IMG/VR virus record: IMGVR_UViG_3300040946_000012
Coordinates: 1-29,414 of that record
Strand: one strand, 5' to 3'
DNA length: 29,414 bases
From: a virus
Part shown: piece by piece, positions 1 to 7,529 of the stretch
Layout: every line of letters begins with the position of its first letter
Position numbering within the stretch: position 1 is the first letter of the stretch
The notes under the pieces: model-generated
Databases searched by the model: none
What the model saw: only the letters and a program-made list of their open reading frames with translations
What the model was told of the DNA's origin: nothing
Translations under genes and position numbers: made by a program

Positions 1-1
1 A

Positions 2-157
2 AAGGAAGACGACGATGAACACGACGGGCCGTTTTACTGTCCGCACGGCAACGAGGTCGAAACCTCTGGCGGCGCATGCTACTGGTGCGCACAGGAAGAC
101 GCTTACGACGGGGATTACGGCGATGGGCCGAGTTGGGGCTTGATAACGAAGACCTAA
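2..157 (+). CDS. Partial small acidic Cys-rich protein (5' end off window)
   Basis: The frame is open from base 2 to a TAA at 155-157 with no in-frame ATG, so only the C-terminal 51 residues are visible. The fragment is acidic and Gly-rich and has a CPHG motif followed about 14 residues later by CYWC, a CxxH/CxxC arrangement that could hold a zinc ion. Proteins of this kind are common in actinobacteriophage early regions, but I know no function for them. It precedes the replication genes on the same strand. Confidence 0.5.
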   Translation, partial: KEDDDEHDGPFYCPHGNEVETSGGACYWCAQEDAYDGDYGDGPSWGLITKT

Positions 158-177
158 ATCACTACATTCAAATCGCC

Positions 178-294
178 ATGAGCAACAAGAGAATCCCGTC
201 GCATGGCACCTGGTCCTACTTCTGTGGATGTTGCTGGCACGGCGTTGAGGACCGTCAGGCAGCAGCCCGCGTCTACCTCACAGAGGCGAACTGA
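178..294 (+). CDS. Small Cys-rich hypothetical protein (38 aa)
   Basis: The frame ends with a TGA at 292-294 that shares one base with the ATG of the next gene, which is typical phage coupling. The reading frame is open back to 76, but the ATG at 178 is the best start after the upstream partial gene ends at 157; I see no clear Shine-Dalgarno sequence. The product contains FCGCCWHG, a possible half of a metal site. Function is unknown. The start is uncertain, and a longer form overlapping the previous gene is possible. Confidence 0.45.
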   Translation: MSNKRIPSHGTWSYFCGCCWHGVEDRQAAARVYLTEAN

Positions 295-1049
295 TGGCAA
301 GAATCCGATCCATCAAGCCCGAGACTTTCACGTCAGCGACGCTCGCTCGTGTACCAATTGAGGCGCGTTTTTTGTTCGTTGGTATCTGGACTGAGGCCGA
401 TGACGAAGGAAAGCTGATCGATTCGTCAAAATTATTGGCCGGATCACTTTTCCCACACGACGAACATGTGACCGCTAAGTGCGTGGAGCGTTGGCTGCAA
501 GCACTCGCAAACGTTGATGCCATCGTGCGCTACGAGGTCAACGGAGCGAGATATATCCAGGTCAGGGAGTGGAAGCACCAGAAGATTTCACATCCGGGTC
601 CGTCGAGAATCCCGAACCCCTCCGGAAATATTCCGGAATCACTCGCGAATAACTCTGGAGAGTCTCCGGAGTTTCTCCGCCCTGATCTAGGATCTAGGAT
701 CATAGGATCTAGGATCATAGGAAGTGTTCCGGAGGAACACATCGATTTGCTTCTTGGTTTCGATGAGTTTTGGGAAATCTATCCCAAGCGCAACGGGAAG
801 CGACTTGGACGAGGTGACAGTGAAGAACGGTGGAAGAAACTTTCAGAGACTGACCGCCATGCCGCTATTGACGGAGCATGCAACTACGCAGCAGCATGCA
901 ACGGAGGATTGACGATTGCCAAAGACCCGATGCGGTGGCTGCGCGATAAGTGCTGGGTCGATTGGCAGGAACCAGCAGATCCGATAGTGCGCCGTGGCGG
1001 TGCACCTTCGAGTGCGTCAGGGTACACGGTGAACGGCATCCCTGTATGA
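294..1049 (+). CDS. Replisome-organiser-like DNA-binding protein
   Basis: 251 residues. The N-terminus (MARIRSIKPETFTS) followed by a helical segment containing ARFLFVGIWTEADDEG, then LFPHD, resembles the winged-helix N-terminal domain of phage DnaD/DnaT-like replication initiators and replisome organisers. Residues about 100-145 form a low-complexity Ser/Pro/Gly/Ile linker (GSRIIGSRIIGS), and the C-terminal part (FWEIYPKRNGKR) resembles the C-terminal region of the same family. Such proteins bind the phage origin and help load the helicase. The gene directly precedes a DnaB/RepA-like helicase, with a 4-base ATGA overlap, which fits. Its DNA carries a repeat cluster at 621-740, described separately as a possible origin. 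The family assignment is by eye. Confidence 0.7.
   Translation: MARIRSIKPETFTSATLARVPIEARFLFVGIWTEADDEGKLIDSSKLLAGSLFPHDEHVTAKCVERWLQALANVDAIVRYEVNGARYIQVREWKHQKISHPGPSRIPNPSGNIPESLANNSGESPEFLRPDLGSRIIGSRIIGSVPEEHIDLLLGFDEFWEIYPKRNGKRLGRGDSEERWKKLSETDRHAAIDGACNYAAACNGGLTIAKDPMRWLRDKCWVDWQEPADPIVRRGGAPSSASGYTVNGIPV
621..740 (+). repeat. Iteron-like repeat cluster inside the initiator gene (possible replication origin)
   Basis: Within 120 bases there are four TCCGGA boxes (621-626, 632-637, 665-670, 728-733), a perfect 15-bp tandem duplication (690-704 and 705-719, unit ggatctaggatcata), and a 7-bp inverted repeat gtgttcc/ggaacac with a 3-base spacer (724-740). The cluster falls in the part of the gene that encodes the flexible linker. 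In phage lambda the origin iterons lie inside the initiator gene O in a comparable place, so an origin is a reasonable inference. It could instead be simple linker-codon repetition. Confidence 0.45.
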
Positions 1050-2296
1050 CTCCACTTGCCCGTTCAGCACCGCACGACTTCGACGCCGAGTCAGCCGTTA
1101 TCGGCTGCTGCCTCGCTAGCAATGACGCCGCACGGTGGGTGTCTGAGTGGTTGCGACCAGCGGACTTTTACGGACCGAAGAACCAAGCGGCCGTGTCGGC
1201 CATCATCGCACTGTTCGCGGAGGGCAAGCGTGCCGACGCCGTAACGGTCGCCGACTGCGCCAAGCGACAAGGGTGGATGGAGCCGCTGACAGCGGACCTC
1301 ATCTCGGCGCTGAGCAACGCGCCCGCCGTCAGTGCTATCGAACGCTACGGGCACATCGTACGCAGGCACTCTGTAGCACGTACAGCGATGACATTGGCGT
1401 GGGCGGCACAGGACGACCTTGGCAATCAGGTGAAAGACCCCGATGAGATCGTGGACGAACTGATTGCCGACCTGCGCAGCATCGACTCACACGTGCCAAG
1501 TGGTCAGCCGTTAGGGTTCATGACGTTCGAGGAGCTGATAGCCAAGCCACCAGAGCAGCGGTCGCCATGGATACTGCGCGGGATGCTGCGGCGCGACTGG
1601 CGGGCCACGTTCGTTGGTCCAGAGGGTGCCGGAAAGTCTCTCCTGTTGCGCGAGCTTGCCGTTTGCGCTGCTGCTGGCATGCGTCCATTCGTGGGCGGTG
1701 ATGTCACACAGGAACCCGTGCGCACATTGTTGGTTGATCTTGAAAACCCCGAGGATCACTTGTTGGACTGGGTTGACCGGCTGTGTCGTCACGCTACGCA
1801 GTGGCACCGAGAGACTGACGGTCGTGGTGCCGTGTGGCATCGTCCTGGTGGCGTTGACCTGCGGAAACGGTCCGACCGTGGGCAGTTTGAGGAAGTGCTC
1901 CGTCGACACAAGCCCGAACTGGTGTGTCTCGGTCCGCTGTACAAGTCGTTCCGTCGTCACTCCACCCGCGAGACGGACGAGGAGGCCGCCGGGCAGATGC
2001 AAGAAATACTCGATGACCTGCGGACTCGCTACGGGTTTGCGTTGGTGCTGGAGCATCACGCACCAAAGGGTCAGGGTGGCGTGCGAGACCTCGTGCCGTT
2101 CGGATCGTCGCTGTGGATGCGATGGGGCGAACTTCGCATGAGTCTGTCGCCACCAGATAAGACATTCCCTGTTTGGAAAATGACCCTGACTCCGTACAGC
2201 GGGTCACGTGTCGAGCACAATTGGCCGGACTGGTTGGAGCGCAACAAGCAATCATCAGGATTGCCGTGGATCGGACATTGGGAGGAACCAGTATGA
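1046..2296 (+). CDS. Replicative DNA helicase, DnaB/RepA-type AAA ATPase
   Basis: 416 residues. The N-terminal ~100 residues (DFDAESAVIGCCL, FYGPKNQAAVSAI) match the DnaB N-terminal domain. A RecA-like ATPase follows, with Walker A GPEGAGKS at residues 191-198 and a Walker B-like LLVDLEN around D231/E233; EHHAPK later resembles a DnaB/RepA-type motif. I chose the ATG at 1046 because it overlaps the upstream stop as ATGA and begins just before the conserved N-terminus; an ATG at 950 would lie deep inside the upstream gene. It presumably unwinds phage DNA as a hexamer after loading by the upstream initiator. The ATPase core looks more like RepA/AAA_25 single-domain helicases than full bacterial DnaB. 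Confidence 0.85.
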   Translation: MTPLARSAPHDFDAESAVIGCCLASNDAARWVSEWLRPADFYGPKNQAAVSAIIALFAEGKRADAVTVADCAKRQGWMEPLTADLISALSNAPAVSAIERYGHIVRRHSVARTAMTLAWAAQDDLGNQVKDPDEIVDELIADLRSIDSHVPSGQPLGFMTFEELIAKPPEQRSPWILRGMLRRDWRATFVGPEGAGKSLLLRELAVCAAAGMRPFVGGDVTQEPVRTLLVDLENPEDHLLDWVDRLCRHATQWHRETDGRGAVWHRPGGVDLRKRSDRGQFEEVLRRHKPELVCLGPLYKSFRRHSTRETDEEAAGQMQEILDDLRTRYGFALVLEHHAPKGQGGVRDLVPFGSSLWMRWGELRMSLSPPDKTFPVWKMTLTPYSGSRVEHNWPDWLERNKQSSGLPWIGHWEEPV

Positions 2297-2505
2297 CGGC
2301 GTGCTTGGTGGGATCAGGTGAACTTCTTGGTCACGTCGCTCATGGCGAACCAGCGACGTGCGTTGCCGTTGTGGGCAATATCGAGATTCCCGTCTGTGAG
2401 GAACACGCGGTGCAGTTTGCCGAGAGTCACGATCGGGTGTTGGCTGGCAGTACGACCTATCAGCGGTTTCTGCGGTTGAAGCCACTATGGACGGAGGGTG
2501 AATGA
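2293..2505 (+). CDS. Hypothetical protein (70 aa) in replication operon
   Basis: The ATG at 2293 overlaps the helicase stop as ATGA, and the stop overlaps the next gene, so it is translated within the same operon. The product has a Gly/Val-rich N-terminal half and one C/E/H patch (PVCEEHAVQFAES) that looks like the end of a small beta-strand domain of the kind seen in short phage proteins. I recognise no catalytic motif. Function unknown. Confidence 0.6.
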   Translation: MTACLVGSGELLGHVAHGEPATCVAVVGNIEIPVCEEHAVQFAESHDRVLAGSTTYQRFLRLKPLWTEGE

Positions 2506-2708
2506 ACGCAGAACAAGATAACGAAGTCAGGTACACGGTTTACGTCAACACCTATGGGCAAAAGCGTAAGTGCGTTCTTGATGTCGGCCAACGCCTAGCT
2601 CGGATGTTGTACCTGGAGTTCGGTCCCAACTTTCGCATCATGGATCATCGGTCGCAGCTGATCGAGTATGATCCCAAACGTCACGACTGGGGGTTCGGCG
2701 AACTGTGA
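2502..2708 (+). CDS. Hypothetical protein (68 aa)
   Basis: It starts at an ATG overlapping the previous stop (ATGA) with a good GGAGG ribosome-binding site at about 2493-2497. The product is rich in aromatic and basic residues (YTVYVNTYGQKRK, RMLYLEFGPNF) with no Cys cluster or membrane segment. It is the last gene of the first block: a separate promoter-like sequence begins eleven bases after its stop. No family recognised. Confidence 0.55.
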   Translation: MNAEQDNEVRYTVYVNTYGQKRKCVLDVGQRLARMLYLEFGPNFRIMDHRSQLIEYDPKRHDWGFGEL

Positions 2709-2718
2709 GTGAGAGCGG

Positions 2719-2748
2719 TTGACATGAATGCTTACAAGCGTGTAACTT
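2719..2748 (+). promoter_or_regulatory. Promoter, TTGACA - 18 bp - TAACTT
   Basis: A perfect TTGACA (2719-2724) is separated by 18 bases from TAACTT (2743-2748), which fits the actinobacterial TANNNT -10. A GTG start lies 6 bases downstream at 2755, where transcription should begin, so the next gene may be read from a leaderless message. The same geometry recurs at 17550-17579, which strengthens the call. An alternative TATACT at 2749-2754 is 24 bases from the -35 box and less likely. Confidence 0.6.
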
Positions 2749-2754
2749 TATACT

Positions 2755-3255
2755 GTGCGTAGGCGTGACCAGAATCAGGCGCGGAAGGACTGGGACGATC
2801 TGAAAGATGTCATCGCCGAACTGGACCCCATGATAACGGAGGTCTTGTTGCGAGCGAGTCAACTCCCGCGTCGTAAGCGTATGCCTGATGGGTCGCCCGA
2901 GGTTGGTACACCGTCGCCGCCATGGTCTGACCCTACAGGGGAGGAGGCGGTAAGCCAGTCCCAGCATCACGATTCTGTCGAGATGTCAATCAATACCCTG
3001 ACCAATATGCTTCGCAGGGCGTTGAACACGGCGAAGGTCATCAAGGCGATTACGCCCGCAGATGTGCGTGACAGGGCATCACGGTCCATTCCAGAATGTT
3101 TGGCATGCGGCGATCCGTGCTTTGGTGGAGTGCGAAATGGGTTTGATGAGAAGTGTGGACGCCGGTGGGATCGTGCCGGTCGTCCCGATCGAGGCGAGTT
3201 CATCGCCATGGTCAAGCGTGAACGCGACAAAGGGGTGTCACATGCCTCTGACTAG
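2755..3255 (+). CDS. Hypothetical protein with C-terminal Cys4 motif; likely leaderless
   Basis: 166 residues from a GTG at 2755 that coincides with the predicted transcription start. Residues 1-110 are charged and partly Ser/Pro-rich. The C-terminus has C115-x2-C118-x3-C122 and C134 within CLACGDPCFGG...DEKCGRRWDRAGRPDRG, a pattern consistent with a small zinc site and seen in uncharacterised phage proteins. No Shine-Dalgarno sequence precedes the GTG, which fits leaderless translation; the next in-frame start is the ATG at 2830. Function unknown, though early expression is suggested by its own promoter. Confidence 0.6.
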   Translation: MRRRDQNQARKDWDDLKDVIAELDPMITEVLLRASQLPRRKRMPDGSPEVGTPSPPWSDPTGEEAVSQSQHHDSVEMSINTLTNMLRRALNTAKVIKAITPADVRDRASRSIPECLACGDPCFGGVRNGFDEKCGRRWDRAGRPDRGEFIAMVKRERDKGVSHASD

Positions 3256-3260
3256 CACTT

Positions 3261-3291
3261 TTGTCGTGTCACATCGACCGATTGCTAGAAT
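3261..3291 (+). promoter_or_regulatory. Probable promoter with extended -10 (TGC-TAGAAT)
   Basis: TAGAAT at 3286-3291 is preceded by TGC, giving an extended -10 element, with a weaker TTGTCG at 3261-3266 (19-base spacer). It sits in the 81-base gap between the genes ending at 3255 and beginning at 3337. A ten-codon frame (GTG at 3308 to TGA at 3338-3340) overlaps the next start as GTGA and might be a coupled leader peptide, but this is speculative. Confidence 0.4.
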
Positions 3292-3336
3292 AACAATTGA
3301 GGGGACTGTGCATGATTTAGGACTGGCGGATTACGT

Positions 3337-3657
3337 GTGAACGGTCGACGGCTGTGCCTTGGGTGTCTATCGGATTGGGCTGAGCCGGGTTCGGCACAGT
3401 GCTACATGTGCGACGCTGAATGCGCGCGATCCCGCAAGACATCGCACCGCCGCTACGTTCATGCAGACGAGCAACCCGTGGAATGGTGGGGGCCGACACT
3501 CATGGACATCAACCCCGAAGATGTGCAGTTTGGTTTTCATGAGGTGGATTTTCACCCGAGTGATCCTGATGAGTGGGGCGTGCAGATGCCCAACGATGAG
3601 TTCGTTAGCAACCGAGCGGTAACCTTGGAAGAAATGAGAAAGGTTGGAGCGGTATGA
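3337..3657 (+). CDS. Cys-rich hypothetical protein (106 aa)
   Basis: Starts at a GTG (3337) and ends overlapping the following ATG. Residues 7-29 carry C7-x2-C10 and C22-x2-C25-x3-C29, a likely zinc-ribbon or treble-clef fragment, and are followed by a basic patch (RSRKTSHRRY). The rest is acidic, with a tryptophan-rich middle. Some phage proteins with this beginning bind nucleic acid or act as small regulators, but nothing here shows this directly. It is probably transcribed from the promoter at 3261-3291. Confidence 0.55.
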   Translation: MNGRRLCLGCLSDWAEPGSAQCYMCDAECARSRKTSHRRYVHADEQPVEWWGPTLMDINPEDVQFGFHEVDFHPSDPDEWGVQMPNDEFVSNRAVTLEEMRKVGAV

Positions 3658-4088
3658 AGTCACCCGATGTTCTTTTAGCAGCGTTGGCGTACAAAGGCGT
3701 GTTCACGATTGAAGAGGCGCGTACACTGTCTGACGAGTATCACCGCAAGCCGGACTTTGACGAACCTGACCCGCTGCCGGGTGACATCTGGACAGCACTT
3801 GAGTGGGTGGATGACCTGTTCGGCAGCATTGAGAATGATCACGAGATTAACGACCTGCTCGGTCGTGACGTGTGCGAAGAGTGCGGCGAGCCGATCGAAC
3901 CCGAGGACGAACCCGACGAGTGGGTGTGCGATGATTGTCTCGCTGCCGCAGACGGCGAACCTCCGCTACCGCCGTGCGAGTGTCCCGAGTGCGCCGACGA
4001 GGATGACAACTTCCCGCCCGAAGATGTGGACGCTGCTGTTGACTTGTGGTTTGGGTTGAAAGGATTAGTCCGATCGGCATTGACGTAG
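3654..4088 (+). CDS. Acidic zinc-ribbon-like hypothetical protein (144 aa)
   Basis: Overlaps the previous gene as ATGA. The N-terminal 70 residues are helical and acidic. C74-x2-C77 (CEECGEP) and C92-x2-C95 (CDDC) form a classic two-knuckle zinc ribbon, and C108/C110/C113 (CECPEC) add a second Cys cluster. The high Asp/Glu content is atypical for a DNA-binding protein, so a protein-binding or DNA-mimic role is possible but untested. No family recognised. Confidence 0.6.
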   Translation: MKSPDVLLAALAYKGVFTIEEARTLSDEYHRKPDFDEPDPLPGDIWTALEWVDDLFGSIENDHEINDLLGRDVCEECGEPIEPEDEPDEWVCDDCLAAADGEPPLPPCECPECADEDDNFPPEDVDAAVDLWFGLKGLVRSALT

Positions 4089-4154
4089 ACAGACACCTAG
4101 CGATGGACCTGCGTGCCGACCGATTGTGGCACGCCTGTTTTGGAAAGGATATGG

Positions 4155-4994
4155 ATGGTCACGACGGCTCGTACGCCAGCGAAAACGAAGACAAGTACGG
4201 CGCTGGAAGCGGCGAACCTGTTGAAAGCGCAGGCTGAGGCAGCCAAAGCGAACGCCGAGGCTGAACTGGCGCTTGCTGCCGCAGAAGAGAAGCGCGCAGC
4301 CGCACGGGCACACGATGCCGAGATCGTGCGCGGGTACGCTGACGAAGAGTTGACGAAACTCATGATTGCGCATTCATCCATAGAGAATGCCATCGCAGAA
4401 ATTCAGCGTGCCAAGATTGAGCGCGAGGAAAGTTTCGCTAGAGTCAGCGACTTGTTCAATCACACCTACACGTTCGATGATCCTATCGCTGATGTCTCTG
4501 TGAAAATTTGCATTAACACGTTGACTGCTTGGGCGAGACAGGTCGGACCAGATGAGCATCTCGACATCACTTTATACATCAACTCGCCAGGGGGATCTGT
4601 CCCTGCTGGATTCACCCTTGTTGACTTCCTTAGCGATCTACGCCGTCAGGGACACAAGATCACGACAGTCGGTCTTGGTTGGGTTGCAAGCATGGGTGTT
4701 GTGTTATTGCAGACTGGCGATGTTCGCGTGATGGGCAAGTATGCGCTGCTGTTATTACACGAAACAACGTCGTCGTTCGAGAAGGACACCACGCAGTCAG
4801 CATCGCAACAGGAAGACAATCTGAAACTGATCAACAAGATGTCTGGCAACGTCTGGGATATGCTCGCCTCTCGTGCGATGCCACTGAATCCCAAGACTAC
4901 AGCGACGTTCTTGAAGCGATTATCCAAGCGGTCTGACGTTGGGATGACTAGCGCTGAAGCGCTGGAACTTGGACTCGTAGATGAAGTTCGATAA
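4155..4994 (+). CDS. ClpP-like serine protease (S14 family), possible prohead protease
   Basis: 279 residues. A 90-residue Ala/Glu/Lys-rich N-terminal coiled coil precedes a ClpP fold. The signature INSPGGS is at 142-148, the nucleophile S179 lies in VASMG, H202 in LLLHE, and D261 in RSDVGMTSAEALELGLVDEV, matching the ClpP Ser-His-Asp triad. I chose the ATG at 4155 because GGAAAGGA lies 5-6 bases upstream. In phages, Clp-type proteases usually mature the prohead, cutting scaffold or capsid protein. Here the gene is upstream of terminase and far from the portal, and a second (XkdF-like) protease is encoded at 27328, so it may instead act on host proteins. The long coiled coil could be a self-cleaved or docking segment. 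Confidence 0.85.
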   Translation: MVTTARTPAKTKTSTALEAANLLKAQAEAAKANAEAELALAAAEEKRAAARAHDAEIVRGYADEELTKLMIAHSSIENAIAEIQRAKIEREESFARVSDLFNHTYTFDDPIADVSVKICINTLTAWARQVGPDEHLDITLYINSPGGSVPAGFTLVDFLSDLRRQGHKITTVGLGWVASMGVVLLQTGDVRVMGKYALLLLHETTSSFEKDTTQSASQQEDNLKLINKMSGNVWDMLASRAMPLNPKTTATFLKRLSKRSDVGMTSAEALELGLVDEVR

Positions 4995-5006
4995 CTAGGA
5001 GGCATT

Positions 5007-5171
5007 ATGTCGTTTGCAGGTTGGCTAGAGAAGATCGAGAAAGTTGCCGTCAAGGACGCCGAGGACATTCTACCCGAGGCTGAGTCTGAGGCCAAGGACG
5101 CCATCGCGCGCCTAACCGCCGTCGCAGCCAAGGTTGAGGCGATCATCAAGGAGCTTGAGGCGAAGTTCTGA
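5007..5171 (+). CDS. Small helical protein (54 aa)
   Basis: ATG at 5007 preceded by a strong AGGAGG (4996-5001). The product is almost entirely amphipathic alpha-helix (SFAGWLEKIEKVAVKDAE and later KVEAIIKELEAKF), rich in Ala, Glu and Lys. It sits between the ClpP-like protease and a 22-residue membrane peptide, overlapping the latter by one base. The composition recalls small holin-associated or scaffold-like helices, but function is not identifiable. Confidence 0.6.
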   Translation: MSFAGWLEKIEKVAVKDAEDILPEAESEAKDAIARLTAVAAKVEAIIKELEAKF

Positions 5172-5239
5172 TGCTCATCGGCATCCTGGTCGTCGTGGTG
5201 TTGGTGCTGCTGGTGATATTCCTCGTCAAGCGCGTTTAG
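5171..5239 (+). CDS. Single-span membrane microprotein (22 aa)
   Basis: ATG at 5171 overlaps the preceding TGA (TGATG). After MLIGIL come about a dozen consecutive Val/Leu/Ile/Phe residues, closed by KRV, a clean single transmembrane helix with a positive C-terminus. Its coupling to the upstream gene, uninterrupted hydrophobicity and position suggest a real membrane microprotein, perhaps lysis- or envelope-related. It is so short that chance cannot be excluded. Confidence 0.45.
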   Translation: MLIGILVVVVLVLLVIFLVKRV

Positions 5240-5248
5240 CTGGTCGAT

Positions 5249-5300
5249 TAGTCACATCAAGGGAAGTTCACTAATAGTCACATCAAGGGAAGTTCACTAA
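5249..5300 (+). repeat. Perfect 26-bp tandem direct repeat upstream of terminase small subunit
   Basis: The 26-base unit (tagtcacatcaa... ending in gttcactaa) occurs twice without a mismatch at 5249-5274 and 5275-5300, immediately before the ATG at 5301. The second copy contains the AAGGGA that probably serves as the ribosome-binding site. Many small terminase subunits bind repeats next to or inside their own gene at pac/cos, so a packaging or autoregulatory role is plausible but not shown. Confidence 0.75.
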
Positions 5301-5837
5301 ATGGCACATAAGGCGACGCTGGCAGAACTTGAGCGCGAGATCCGTGCTACTGAACTGCGACGCGATGGACAGACGTACCACGCCATCGCACTTGAGCTTG
5401 GTTACGCAGACCACACGGGAGCGATGCAGGCGGTCAGTCGTTGTCTCGCTCGTCGCGCCAAAGAACCAACAGAGGAAGTCCGCGCTCACGAGCTTGAGCG
5501 TCTTGACTACATGTGGCGCAATGCAGTCAGGGTGCTAGAGGCACAACACGTTACCGTGCAACAGGGCAAGGTCGTCACGCTTGATGGTGCGCCGCTTGCC
5601 GACGACGCCCCCGTTTTGAATGCGATGGACCGCCTGCTCAAGATTCAGGAACGTCGTTCCCGTTTGCTTGGACTCGATGCGCCGTCGCGGCAGGTTATCC
5701 AGATCATCCCACAGGATGCGATAGACGCCGAGATAGCACAGTTGGAGGCGCAACTTGCCGAACGTGCGGATCGAAGCGACACCAGAGAGCCTGAAAAGGC
5801 TGACGGAACTTCGCAAACTGGCAGCGGAGAAGAGTAA
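5301..5837 (+). CDS. Probable terminase small subunit
   Basis: 178 residues, overlapping the large subunit gene by 83 bases. Residues about 15-50 (LRRDGQTYHAIALELGYADHTGA) form a helix-turn-helix like those of small terminase subunits or resolvase-type HTH. A helical middle (MWRNAVRVLEA, MDRLLKIQERRSRLLGL) fits an oligomerisation domain, and the C-terminus is charged and disordered. Small terminase subunits recognise packaging sites and recruit the large subunit. The assignment rests on the HTH, size and position more than on sequence identity. Confidence 0.65.
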   Translation: MAHKATLAELEREIRATELRRDGQTYHAIALELGYADHTGAMQAVSRCLARRAKEPTEEVRAHELERLDYMWRNAVRVLEAQHVTVQQGKVVTLDGAPLADDAPVLNAMDRLLKIQERRSRLLGLDAPSRQVIQIIPQDAIDAEIAQLEAQLAERADRSDTREPEKADGTSQTGSGEE

Positions 5838-7422
5838 CCGCAGGCTCTACGCTTATCGCGACAACCCTGTTGGGTTTGTTGACGACATTCTGCAAGAGCA
5901 ACCGTGGGCAGTTCAGCAGGAAATCATGCGTGAACTGTGGGACCGTGGCCGTGTCGTTGTCCCGTCCTGCTTTGCTAGTGGCAAGAGCTGGACCGCAGCC
6001 CGAGTAGTCATCGCATGGGTAGCCACGGCGTCTGATGCTATTGCCATCACGACCGCTACCACGTGGAATCAGGTTGAGACGATTCTATGGGGCGAGATCC
6101 GCAAGGCATGGAATCCAATCCTGCCCGGTCGTCTGTTGCCGCGTGCTCCCGAGTGGATCATCACTCCAAGCAACTGGGCGCGCGGTTTGTCTGTTGTTGA
6201 CCCGACGAACTTACAGGGCTATCACGAAGGTCGCGTGCTTGTCGTCGTTGACGAAGCGGCCGGTGTTGAACCGAACATCTTTGAAGCCATCAGTGGTCTG
6301 CTTGCTGGTGGCGATTCCGCCGCGTTGCTGATTGGCAACCCGATCGAATCATCAGGTCCGTTTTACGAGGCAGCACAGAATCCACGATGGAAGTGCATCA
6401 ACATTTCGGCATTTGACACGCCGAACCTGTTGGCACCTGAAGGCGTGGTTCCTTATCCCAAACTTGTCACCCGTGAATGGGTTGAGGAGCGGCGTGACGA
6501 GTGGGGCGAGGATGACCCGCGCTGGATTTCCAAGGTTCTTGGACAGTTCCCAGACGTTGGCACGCGCATCGTTATCCCGCTTGCGTGGTTTGACAGGGTT
6601 GTAGAGCGGTCGAAGATTGAAGTCGTTGAACAAGATGACAAAGATCGCCCGCAGATGGGTTTGGACATCGCTAGGTTCGGTTCAGACGACTCTGCGATGT
6701 GCATTAGGCGTGGTTCGCAGATCATTCACCTAGAGCGGCTACACGGTGCCAGCGGTCCTGAAGTTGGTGGCTGGGCCGCTAATCGAGCACGCGAACACGG
6801 CGTGGCAAGAATATGGGGCGACGCTGGCGGTCTTGGCGGTCCTGTGCTCGACTTCATGCGTGCTGCTGGTTTGTCTGTTGTGGACGTGAACGCTGGCAGC
6901 AAGACACATCATCCCGAAGACTTCGTGATGTTGCGCGACGAACTATGGTGGTCATTTCGTGATCGGTTCCGCGACAACTCGCTGAGCTTTCATCCCGATT
7001 GCAACCAGCGCGAGATAGCGATCTTGCGTTCGCAGGTGTCTGCACTGTTCTACGACTACGACATGCGAGGACGCATCAAGGTGGAGTCCAAAGAGCAGGC
7101 CAAGAAGCGCGGTATAGCGTCGCCCGACTTGGCAGATGCCGGGTGTCTGGCGTTCTACAGCGGCGGTAGTGGAGCTGTTGCATGGTTAGAAGGGTTGAAG
7201 CCACCTTGCGTCGCCTGCGGTCAGCCAAACGACCCGACCGCCACGACGTGCTCCAAGTGCGGCAAGCAATTACGTGAAGGCGAAGCACCCAAGCCGTTCA
7301 ATCCGTGGGAGCCACCGCGCGCACCTGAGCGTCCGAATGCACAGGTCCAGGCTGTTATGGATGCGATAGCGGCCTTTGGTCCTAACCAAGGCATTCCCAA
7401 TATCCCCGGTTGGCACCGATGA
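5755..7422 (+). CDS. terL: Terminase large subunit with C-terminal zinc ribbon
   Basis: 555 residues. The ATPase has Walker A CFASGKS at 72-78 and Walker B VLVVVDE ending at D166/E167. The RNase H-like nuclease begins with D304 in GLDIARFGSDDS, with further acidic residues such as D356 (WGDAGG). It packages DNA into the prohead and cuts it. I chose the TTG at 5755 because GGAGG lies exactly 6 bases upstream; the reading frame then overlaps the small subunit gene by 83 bases. An unusual addition is a C-terminal zinc ribbon (C485-x2-C488, C499-x2-C502) followed by a Pro-rich tail, absent from typical large subunits. Confidence 0.9.
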   Translation: MPNVRIEATPESLKRLTELRKLAAEKSNRRLYAYRDNPVGFVDDILQEQPWAVQQEIMRELWDRGRVVVPSCFASGKSWTAARVVIAWVATASDAIAITTATTWNQVETILWGEIRKAWNPILPGRLLPRAPEWIITPSNWARGLSVVDPTNLQGYHEGRVLVVVDEAAGVEPNIFEAISGLLAGGDSAALLIGNPIESSGPFYEAAQNPRWKCINISAFDTPNLLAPEGVVPYPKLVTREWVEERRDEWGEDDPRWISKVLGQFPDVGTRIVIPLAWFDRVVERSKIEVVEQDDKDRPQMGLDIARFGSDDSAMCIRRGSQIIHLERLHGASGPEVGGWAANRAREHGVARIWGDAGGLGGPVLDFMRAAGLSVVDVNAGSKTHHPEDFVMLRDELWWSFRDRFRDNSLSFHPDCNQREIAILRSQVSALFYDYDMRGRIKVESKEQAKKRGIASPDLADAGCLAFYSGGSGAVAWLEGLKPPCVACGQPNDPTATTCSKCGKQLREGEAPKPFNPWEPPRAPERPNAQVQAVMDAIAAFGPNQGIPNIPGWHR

Positions 7423-7529
7423 TTGAGTGCCCCAACTGTTATGAATCGCTAGACCCAGTGCAATGCCACTGGCGCTGTCCCTCGTGCGGTTATCGGCTGC
7501 ATTGTTGTGAGGGTTCACCTGCTAACTAA
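7419..7529 (+). CDS. Zinc-ribbon microprotein (36 aa)
   Basis: ATG at 7419 overlaps the terminase stop as ATGA; stop TAA at 7527-7529. The peptide has C4-x2-C7, C16-x3-C20-x2-C23 and C29-C30, seven cysteines in 36 residues, and reads as a minimal zinc ribbon (MIECPNCYES, RCPSCGYRL). It may cooperate with the zinc ribbon at the end of the adjacent large terminase subunit, but there is no direct evidence. The overlap and motif density argue against a chance frame. Confidence 0.6.
   Translation: MIECPNCYESLDPVQCHWRCPSCGYRLHCCEGSPAN

Noticed and set aside
690-719. Tandem repeats as a CRISPR array
   Set aside because: Only two adjacent 15-bp copies without spacers, inside a coding gene.
3839-4096. 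Antisense frame of Ser/His/Gly-rich composition
   Set aside because: It mirrors the acidic zinc-ribbon gene on the + strand and has no start context or neighbours on that strand.
4046-4237. + strand frame overlapping the start of the ClpP-like gene
   Set aside because: It overlaps the end of one gene and the coiled coil of the next, lacks a ribosome-binding site, and shows no motif.
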